From Ghiorsea sp. (lineage in GTDB: Bacteria; Pseudomonadota; Zetaproteobacteria; Mariprofundales; Mariprofundaceae), in assembly GCA_027053695.1 (NCBI GenBank), contig JALUHL010000081.1:1-12675 (forward strand): DNA of 12,675 nucleotides, given 5' to 3'. A model generated the notes under the pieces. That model did not search any database and was not told where the DNA came from. It saw nothing but the letters and a program-made list of their open reading frames with translations. This document shows positions 7,354 to 12,675 of the stretch, one piece after another (within the stretch, counting starts at the first letter, position 1; every line of letters starts with the position of its first letter). Both the position numbers and the translations under genes were made by a program.

Positions 7354-8019
7354 TTAAAAGCTTGGTGGGCAATGAATGTGCACGGGCTGACCAGTGATGG
7401 GATGAACAAATGCAAGTTCTGCGGCATGCAAGAGCAGTCTACCTGCCTTATGAAAGGCGGCATCAGGCGCATAAAATTCATCGCCTAAAATCGCATGGCC
7501 TATGCTCATCATGTGTACGCGAAGTTGATGGGAGCGTCCTGTAATCGGGGTGAGCTGCACACGGGTTGTGTTATCCGCTTGATTGCGTTCAAGCACTTGA
7601 TACATGGTGCAAGAAGGTTTGCCTTGGTCATCGACCTTTTGCCTTGGGCGGTTCGGCCAATCCACCATGAGTGGTGCATTGATTTCGCCGCTGTCCTTTT
7701 CCACAATGCCATCCACAACGGCGATATAAGCCTTGCTTACTTCTCGCTCTGCGAACAGTTGGTTCATGGCGCGTACTGCATTTTTACTGCGAGCAAAGGC
7801 GATGATGCCTGATGTGCTCATATCTAAGCGGTGCGCGATATGGATGTCGCCAAACTCAGCTTGGCAACGCGAAACCATACAATCTTGCTTTTCAGGGCGA
7901 TTGCCCGGCACGGAAAGTAAGCCTGCAGGTTTATTCACGACCAACAAATATTCGTCCTGAAAAAGAATATCCAAACCTGTATGTTTGGGAGGAATATAAA
8001 TGGTGGATGCATTGCTCAT
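7354..8019 (-). CDS. rluA: Dual-specificity rRNA/tRNA pseudouridine synthase RluA
   Basis: In E. coli RluA makes pseudouridine at 746 of 23S rRNA and at 32 of some tRNAs. The 221-residue product (E. coli 219) matches the RluA subgroup along its length: VVNKPAGLLSVPG (27-39), the catalytic HRLDMSTSG (63-71) with Asp66, DWPNRPRQKV (120-129), the PITGRSHQLRVHM segment (158-170), and LGDEFYA (178-184). It lacks the S4 domain of RluC and RluD. The frame extends to a TTG at 8058, but that codon sits in a candidate promoter; the ATG at 8019 gives the family length. It is divergent from gdhB and heads the minus-strand group with the Nudix and GIY-YIG genes downstream. Confidence 0.93.
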   Translation of the reverse strand: MSNASTIYIPPKHTGLDILFQDEYLLVVNKPAGLLSVPGNRPEKQDCMVSRCQAEFGDIHIAHRLDMSTSGIIAFARSKNAVRAMNQLFAEREVSKAYIAVVDGIVEKDSGEINAPLMVDWPNRPRQKVDDQGKPSCTMYQVLERNQADNTTRVQLTPITGRSHQLRVHMMSIGHAILGDEFYAPDAAFHKAGRLLLHAAELAFVHPITGQPVHIHCPPSF

Positions 8020-8020
8020 A

Positions 8021-8049
8021 TTGAGCGATGATGAGAAATATGCGATACT
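8021..8049 (+). promoter_or_regulatory. Candidate promoter for gdhB
   Basis: TTGAGC (8021-8026), a 17-nt spacer, then GATACT (8044-8049, four of six matches to TATAAT), preceded by TGC, which is an extended -10 element. Transcription would start near 8056 and give a leader of about 23 nt ending in the gdhB Shine-Dalgarno. This is the only sensible upstream site in the 59-bp divergent gap. Confidence 0.45.
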
Positions 8050-8055
8050 CGTCAA
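8028..8055 (-). promoter_or_regulatory. Candidate promoter for rluA
   Basis: On the minus strand TTGACG (complement of 8050-8055) is followed after 16 nt by CATCAT (complement of 8028-8033, four of six matches to TATAAT). It sits just upstream of the rluA ATG, which would give a very short leader. The -35 is strong and the -10 mediocre. It overlaps the candidate gdhB promoter on the other strand. Confidence 0.35.
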
Positions 8056-8068
8056 CAAAGGCGTGAAA

Positions 8069-8073
8069 GAAGG
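8069..8073 (+). promoter_or_regulatory. Shine-Dalgarno site that fixes the gdhB start
   Basis: GAAGG lies 5 nt before the ATG at 8079. A GTG at 8073 in the same frame could also be read as a start, but its first base is the last base of this site, so the ATG at 8079 is the better start. Confidence 0.75.
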
Positions 8074-8078
8074 TGCTT

Positions 8079-11000
8079 ATGTCCAAACTTAGAGAAAGTC
8101 TGCTTCCTTTGTTTCAAGTGGTATGGCAAGCGGTATGGCCTGCCCATGATATGCCGCGCAAGCGCATCCAAGATGCAGAGCTGGATTTAGCTGCCAAGCT
8201 TTTAACGCAGCAAAAAGATAATGCCTACGCCATCACGCATCAGCTGCTTTCCTTTGATAATATTCATCGATTTATTTTGGTGATAAGCTGCCCTGACCAA
8301 GCATTTTATCCTGATGCGGTGCGCACTTATCTACAAAAGCAACATTTGCAGCCCTTGCAGCTGCATGCCATTTTATTTGCTAGGGATGCTCAAGATGCTT
8401 GTAAGCTCACGCCCGCTAAACCCGATATTAAGTCCAATGGCGAAAGCAATGCGCTGCTATTGGTGTTTCACTTTTCTGCTGCGACCACAGACAATATCCA
8501 AACCATTGAAAAAGATATGCTGCACATTCTTGAGGGTGTGCATCAATCGGTTGCCGATTTCCCAGATATGTTGGGCACATTGGAAAATGCAGCCGTGCAT
8601 TTGGCAGAGCAGCAGCCCGACACAGCACAATTATTACGTTGGATGCTGGATAAACACTATTTATTGTTTGGATTATGGTATCCTAAGCAACCTCGGCGCA
8701 ACCTCGGCATTTGCCGCCGTAAGAGGTTATTGTCTTATGTTATTCCGCAGGCAATAGAAGAGCTGCAAAGCATTAGCGCACCCCAACACGTTGGCATGCA
8801 ATGGCTTCATCTTTCTTCGATGTTTGGTCATATTTATAGTCATACCAATGTGCGCGCACTGCAAATCACATGGCTTGAGCAGAAGAAGCTTCAATCTGTG
8901 GTGGTGATTGGGCACTTTTCTCGCTCTGCACGCTATACCAATGCGTCACAGTTGCCTCAGCTTGATGGCTTGTGGCAAGGCATGGCCAAAGATGTGGTGC
9001 TCAAACAATCCGCTTTTTATCAGCGTGAAATGCGTATGCTGTTTGACCGCGCTCCAAAATCGTTGCTGCATTCGATACCTGTATCGCAATGGTTAGTGCC
9101 CTTTAAAAATATTGTGGATATGAAAAGCCCCATGGATGTGGTGGCTGCGCGCTTGAAACCCACACAAGGCAACTTTGATTATATTCTGATTGCGTTAAGC
9201 AGCCATAGGTTTGGCGATAATATTTGGCGGAATATGCAAGATAAGTTGGCTGATTTGGGCATACAAATTTGGGGTCATGAAGGGTATAATGTGGGGGCAA
9301 CGCATTTAATCTTTGTCGCTGCAAGTGCTAAAGCATGGCCTGCTGAAGCGGCGCTGTCTCAAGCTATTCAACAGTGTGTGGTGTTTTGGAAAGATAAAGC
9401 CAAACAAGCTTTGCTTAGCCGAGATTTGCCCACGCCTCTTTTGCACACAGCTTTGCAAGCCTTGAATCAAGTACCGCAACTGTATCAAAATCAATTTCCA
9501 CCCGAACAATTCGTTGAAGATGTGTTGGCAGAGCAGAATATTCTTCAAAAGCATGAGGTGATAACCCGTCTAAAGCTGGTGCATAGTACTGCGCAAGATG
9601 GTGTTGAAGTGCAAGTTCTTGCAGGGAAAGCTTTGCCTTTGGCCGTGATGACTGAAAAATTAAATGCGTTTGCTTTGGTGACCATGGAGCAAGCGAAAGT
9701 TGGGTTTCGCACAGGTTCTTACACGGAGGTTCACACGGAGCCTGACTTTCATATTTGCCGCTTTTATTGTGAAGCGCCTGAGCAATTGCATCCCGAAGGT
9801 TTGCCGCGCTTGCAGCAGGGCATTGCAGACGTGTTTAATGGATTGGCAGACCATGACCCACTGAATGCGCTGGTTATTTTAGCAGGATTACAGATTCGAG
9901 ATGTGCTTATCTTGATTGCGCTTAGGAATCATTTGGCGCAACTCATGCCCAATGTTTCTATTGGTGCTTTGTCGCAAGTGATGATTAAACATCAACATGT
10001 AACCCGCGCCTTATTTCGTTTATTCGAGGGCAAGCATCGCCCTGCCATGCCACGCACGCAAATTGCGCAAGCGGAGGCGGATTTCAAAAAAACCATGCAA
10101 GATGTGCAAAACCTTAAAGAAGATACTTGGCTACGCGCGTTGTTTGCTATTGTTCAAGCCAGCTTGCGCACCAATGCGTGGCAACATCCGCAAGGTGAAG
10201 CCATCGCCGTTAAAGTAAACACACCAGCGATTGATTTTGCGCCACACCCTCAACCCTACCGCGAAATTTTTGTGCATGGTGTGCATGTGGAAGGTGTGCA
10301 TTTGCGGGCGGGTAAAATTGCGCGTGGCGGCTTGCGCTACTCAGATAGGCCAACAGATTTTAGAACAGAAGTGTTGGAATTGATGGCAACGCAAGTGGTG
10401 AAAAATGGGCAGATTGTGCCCACAGGTGCTAAAGGCGGATTTGTGGTGCGTGATGGTAAGGGTGCTGATTTCGTGTTGGCGCAATATCATCAGTTTATCC
10501 GCGCTTTATTATCCATTACGGACAATCGTGTTGCAGGCAAGCTTGTGCCACCTAGGGGCATACGCATTGATGAGCAGGATAAGGATGATGCGTATTTGGT
10601 GGTGGCTGCCGATAAAGGTACGGCACGATATTCCGATGATGCCAATGAAGAAGCCCTCAAAGCAGGTTTCTGGCTGGGCGATGCTTTTGCCAGTGGCGGT
10701 AGCCATGGTTATGACCACAAAGCATTTGGTATTACAGCCAAAGGCGCGTGGGTATGTGCGGCTCACCATTTTTCAGGGCTTGGCGTTGATTTAAATCAAG
10801 ATGAAGTTACCGCTGTTGGTATTGGTGATATGGGTGGGGATGTGTTTGGCAATGGCATGTTGCTCAACCCGAACCTAAAGCTTATCGCAGCCTTTAATCA
10901 TATGCATATCTTTTTAGACCCCAACCCTGATGTTCAAACCGCTTTTGCAGAAAGGAAGCGTTTGTTTGCTGCGGTCAAAGGGTGGGGCGATTATGATGAG

Positions 11001-12554
11001 AAGCTGATTAGCCAAGGTGGTGGTGTGTTTGCCCGCGCTGCAAAAAGCATACCACTATCCCAAGCCGTGCAGCAGCGGTTAGATATCAGTGATACAAGCT
11101 TGTCTGGCGAAGCTTTGATTCGAGCGATTTTACAAGCGCCTGTGGATTTATTGTATAACGGTGGCATCGGCACATACGTCAAAGCAAGCTTTGAAAATGA
11201 TGCTGATGCGCAAGACCCCGCCAACAATGCTGTGCGTATTGATGCGGATATGTTGCGCGCTAAAGTGGTGAGTGAGGGCGGCAATCTTGGTTTTACGCAA
11301 GCCGCACGATTGCAGTTTGCTGAAGGAGGCGGGCTGATTAATACGGACGCTATTGATAATGCGGCGGGCGTGAATATGTCTGACCACGAAGTGAACCTCA
11401 AAATTCTATTGACAGATGTGCCGTTTAAGCAACGGAATCGGTGGTTAGAAAAAGCAGCGAATGATGTGGCAGCGCAATGTTTACAAGATAATAAAGAGCA
11501 AGCGATTGCGCTTTCTTTGGCGCAGGAAGCAGCCAAACATCATCTGCCAAGGCTGCAACATTTGCAGGCGCAGCTGATAGCAGATGGTTATGTGAACAAA
11601 GAGAAAGAGGGTGCGTTAACAACCTTACGCCCAGCTTTGGCAGAATGGTTGGGGCATGAGAAAAATCGGGTACACCAAGGCTTAGATGCGCATAATTTTT
11701 ATCAGCTTAGCATGTTTGGACAGGTCTTTTTAACCCGATATTTCCCTGATGTGTTGCAGCAAAAGTTTGCATCAGATATGCAAAAGCATTCACTCGCAGC
11801 AGATATCGCGCATACCCGCATGGCAAGCTATATCATCAATCGTTATGGTTTAACCAGCATCCATTATTTGCAGCAGCTCACCTCCGCTGCAGAGGTTGAT
11901 ATTGTGCAAGTGCTGTTGATTGCGGATGATCTTTTGGCGACGGGCGAGGTGTATCAAGCGATGTTCTCCGATGGGGCAGGGCATGTGGCGGATTGGTATG
12001 TGATGCAGCAAGAAGTGATTAATTTTGCGGAAGGTTTGTTGGCCTTGCCAGATGTGATGGCTGTGACTCCAACATGGCTGAAACATACGCGAGCCACTTT
12101 GCAAGCTTATGCAGAAAAACAAGGTAAAGATGCGGTGGAGTTGACACCTTTGGTAGCAGCCATTGCCCTATCCGAGCAAGCAGGGGCTGGATTACCTGAA
12201 TGCCTTAGCGTGACCGAGCAATGTCTTGCTGTGTTGCCTTTTGCACCGCTGGAAACATCGTTGCGCACACCACTTTGGGCAAGCGATGAGGCGCATGCTT
12301 TGCGCAGGGAATGGCTTAATCGATTATTATTGATGAAAGTGCAAGCAGCGCGGACATTGTTAGAGCGCTCAGCCAAAGAAAGAGTAGGCTTATTGCAGGA
12401 TTGGCAAGCCCATGCCTTGCAGCAAGAATTACGAGATTTGCTGCAAAGCGCGGCTAAAACAGAGCAGGATGATGCGCAGCGTATGCATTATCTTTTGGCG
12501 CTCACGCATTTACAAACGATTGTCGAATGCCAATGTCATCTTGGCCAAGCATGA
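8079..12554 (+). CDS. gdhB: NAD-specific glutamate dehydrogenase, large (GDH-180) type
   Basis: Oxidises glutamate to 2-oxoglutarate and ammonia with NAD, usually for glutamate catabolism and carbon-nitrogen balance. The product has 1491 residues, somewhat shorter than the 1600-1650 of well-known GDH-180 enzymes. A long N-terminal part of ACT-like and helical regions precedes the catalytic core. The core shows ARGGLRYSDRPTDFRTEV (748-765), TGAKGGFVV with the expected catalytic Lys785, a nucleotide-binding VGIGDMGGDVFGNG (913-926), NGGIGTYVKAS (1027-1037), and SEGGNLGFTQ (1065-1074) with the glycine-rich AEGGGLINTDAIDN after it. The rest is a helical C-terminal domain. The reading frame is intact throughout. 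An 11-bp tandem repeat lies at 8687-8708. It stands alone on the plus strand, divergent from rluA. The symbol follows common use for this class. Confidence 0.96.
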   Translation: MSKLRESLLPLFQVVWQAVWPAHDMPRKRIQDAELDLAAKLLTQQKDNAYAITHQLLSFDNIHRFILVISCPDQAFYPDAVRTYLQKQHLQPLQLHAILFARDAQDACKLTPAKPDIKSNGESNALLLVFHFSAATTDNIQTIEKDMLHILEGVHQSVADFPDMLGTLENAAVHLAEQQPDTAQLLRWMLDKHYLLFGLWYPKQPRRNLGICRRKRLLSYVIPQAIEELQSISAPQHVGMQWLHLSSMFGHIYSHTNVRALQITWLEQKKLQSVVVIGHFSRSARYTNASQLPQLDGLWQGMAKDVVLKQSAFYQREMRMLFDRAPKSLLHSIPVSQWLVPFKNIVDMKSPMDVVAARLKPTQGNFDYILIALSSHRFGDNIWRNMQDKLADLGIQIWGHEGYNVGATHLIFVAASAKAWPAEAALSQAIQQCVVFWKDKAKQALLSRDLPTPLLHTALQALNQVPQLYQNQFPPEQFVEDVLAEQNILQKHEVITRLKLVHSTAQDGVEVQVLAGKALPLAVMTEKLNAFALVTMEQAKVGFRTGSYTEVHTEPDFHICRFYCEAPEQLHPEGLPRLQQGIADVFNGLADHDPLNALVILAGLQIRDVLILIALRNHLAQLMPNVSIGALSQVMIKHQHVTRALFRLFEGKHRPAMPRTQIAQAEADFKKTMQDVQNLKEDTWLRALFAIVQASLRTNAWQHPQGEAIAVKVNTPAIDFAPHPQPYREIFVHGVHVEGVHLRAGKIARGGLRYSDRPTDFRTEVLELMATQVVKNGQIVPTGAKGGFVVRDGKGADFVLAQYHQFIRALLSITDNRVAGKLVPPRGIRIDEQDKDDAYLVVAADKGTARYSDDANEEALKAGFWLGDAFASGGSHGYDHKAFGITAKGAWVCAAHHFSGLGVDLNQDEVTAVGIGDMGGDVFGNGMLLNPNLKLIAAFNHMHIFLDPNPDVQTAFAERKRLFAAVKGWGDYDEKLISQGGGVFARAAKSIPLSQAVQQRLDISDTSLSGEALIRAILQAPVDLLYNGGIGTYVKASFENDADAQDPANNAVRIDADMLRAKVVSEGGNLGFTQAARLQFAEGGGLINTDAIDNAAGVNMSDHEVNLKILLTDVPFKQRNRWLEKAANDVAAQCLQDNKEQAIALSLAQEAAKHHLPRLQHLQAQLIADGYVNKEKEGALTTLRPALAEWLGHEKNRVHQGLDAHNFYQLSMFGQVFLTRYFPDVLQQKFASDMQKHSLAADIAHTRMASYIINRYGLTSIHYLQQLTSAAEVDIVQVLLIADDLLATGEVYQAMFSDGAGHVADWYVMQQEVINFAEGLLALPDVMAVTPTWLKHTRATLQAYAEKQGKDAVELTPLVAAIALSEQAGAGLPECLSVTEQCLAVLPFAPLETSLRTPLWASDEAHALRREWLNRLLLMKVQAARTLLERSAKERVGLLQDWQAHALQQELRDLLQSAAKTEQDDAQRMHYLLALTHLQTIVECQCHLGQA
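8687..8708 (+). repeat. 11-bp perfect tandem repeat inside gdhB
   Basis: GCAACCTCGGC occurs twice head to tail (8687-8697 and 8698-8708), in the N-terminal part of gdhB, encoding part of QPRRNLGICRR. The unit is not a multiple of three, so loss or gain of one copy would shift the frame; the present two-copy form is in frame. Confidence 0.85.
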
Positions 12555-12560
12555 TAAGGG

Positions 12561-12588
12561 TTGACGAAAGTGTGCGTATTCATAAAGT
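12561..12588 (+). promoter_or_regulatory. Candidate stable-RNA promoter for the tRNA
   Basis: TTGACG (12561-12566), 16-nt spacer, TAAAGT (12583-12588, four of six matches), then a GC-rich stretch GCGGCTC (12589-12595), as is common at stringently controlled rRNA and tRNA promoters. Transcription would begin near 12595, about 18 nt before the mature tRNA. The -10 overlaps the hairpin described at 12584-12605. Confidence 0.45.
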
Positions 12589-12605
12589 GCGGCTCTCGCA
12601 TTTTT
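12584..12605 (+). terminator. Possible weak intrinsic terminator after gdhB
   Basis: AAAGTGCG (12584-12591) can pair with CGCATTTT (12597-12604) around a 5-nt loop GCTCT, with one G-U pair; the firm core is TGCG/CGCA, followed by five T. It starts 30 bp after the gdhB stop. The short GC core makes it weak, and part of the T-run is used in the stem. Confidence 0.4.
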
Positions 12606-12612
12606 GCAAGAT

Positions 12613-12675
12613 GGCGCTTTAGCTCAGCTGGTTAGAGCACCGGAATCATAATCCGGGTGTCCGGGGTTCGAGTCC
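12613..12675 (+). tRNA. tRNA with CAU anticodon, probably elongator tRNA-Met; 3' end cut by the window
   Basis: The first 63 nt of a tRNA fold correctly: acceptor strand GGCGCTT (12613-12619), D arm GCTC...GAGC (12622-12638), a perfect anticodon stem CCGGA/TCCGG (12640-12644 with 12652-12656) and loop ATCATAA with anticodon CAT at 12647-12649. A short variable loop (12657-12661), T stem CGGGG and TTCGAGT loop follow, then the sequence ends. CAU is read as Met or, after lysidine modification, as Ile (AUA). The body and the anticodon stem look more like elongator Met, and it lacks the three G-C pairs that mark initiator tRNA. The Met/Ile2 choice needs the missing acceptor end. Confidence 0.93.

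Noticed and set aside
7313..7372. Longer Nudix start at 7372
   Set aside because: It would overlap rluA and place 20 unconserved residues before the zinc ribbon, which normally opens such proteins.
8020..8058. Longer rluA start at a TTG (8058)
   Set aside because: The TTG is close to the candidate -35 region, has no Shine-Dalgarno, and would add 13 residues absent from RluA of E. coli.
10991..11536. Minus-strand open frame of 181 codons opposite gdhB
   Set aside because: The plus strand here encodes conserved GDH motifs (NGGIGTYVKAS, SEGGNLGFTQ); the antisense product is rich in Ser, Ala and Cys with no family features and no ribosome site.

Overview
The window is a compact stretch of bacterial chromosome of about 47% GC. 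It holds ten complete protein genes, one partial gene cut by the left edge, and a tRNA gene cut by the right edge. Almost all of it is conserved housekeeping sequence. I see no insertion sequence, prophage, CRISPR array or rRNA. The organism is probably a proteobacterium: it has UbiA (ubiquinone synthesis), DgkA, a true RluA and a GDH-180 type glutamate dehydrogenase. The order radA-cvpA-purF, together with a PurF that has a propeptide and Fe-S ligands rather than the E. coli type, points away from ordinary Gammaproteobacteria and towards an alphaproteobacterial or zetaproteobacterial-like lineage. This placement is inferred from gene content only.

Positions 1-6387, minus strand, form a very tight seven-gene run read right to left: nagZ, radA, cvpA, purF, dgkA, ubiA, hemC. 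Three junctions abut or nearly abut (0, 0 and 2 bp), two are 4-bp ATGA overlaps, and the last gap is 30 bp. The run joins cell-wall recycling (NagZ), recombination repair (RadA), a membrane protein (CvpA), the first step of purine synthesis (PurF), lipid recycling (DgkA), ubiquinone synthesis (UbiA) and haem synthesis (HemC). It looks like one translationally coupled transcription unit.

Positions 6426-8019, also minus strand, hold rluA, a zinc-ribbon Nudix hydrolase and a small GIY-YIG domain protein. The last two overlap and are clearly AT-richer than their neighbours (hand-counted GC about 43% and 37%, against 49% in nagZ and 52% in rluA). This pair is the most accessory-looking part of the window.

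Positions 8020-8078 are a short divergent intergenic region with candidate promoters facing both ways. Positions 8079-12554, plus strand, are one very large gene for NAD-specific glutamate dehydrogenase. It is followed by a small hairpin with a T-run, which overlaps a candidate stable-RNA promoter, and then by a CAU-anticodon tRNA (probably elongator tRNA-Met) that runs off the right edge.

I found no convincing new system. The points worth a second look are the Nudix/GIY-YIG pair, the terminator/promoter overlap before the tRNA, an 11-bp tandem repeat inside gdhB, and the unusual gene fusion into one operon.
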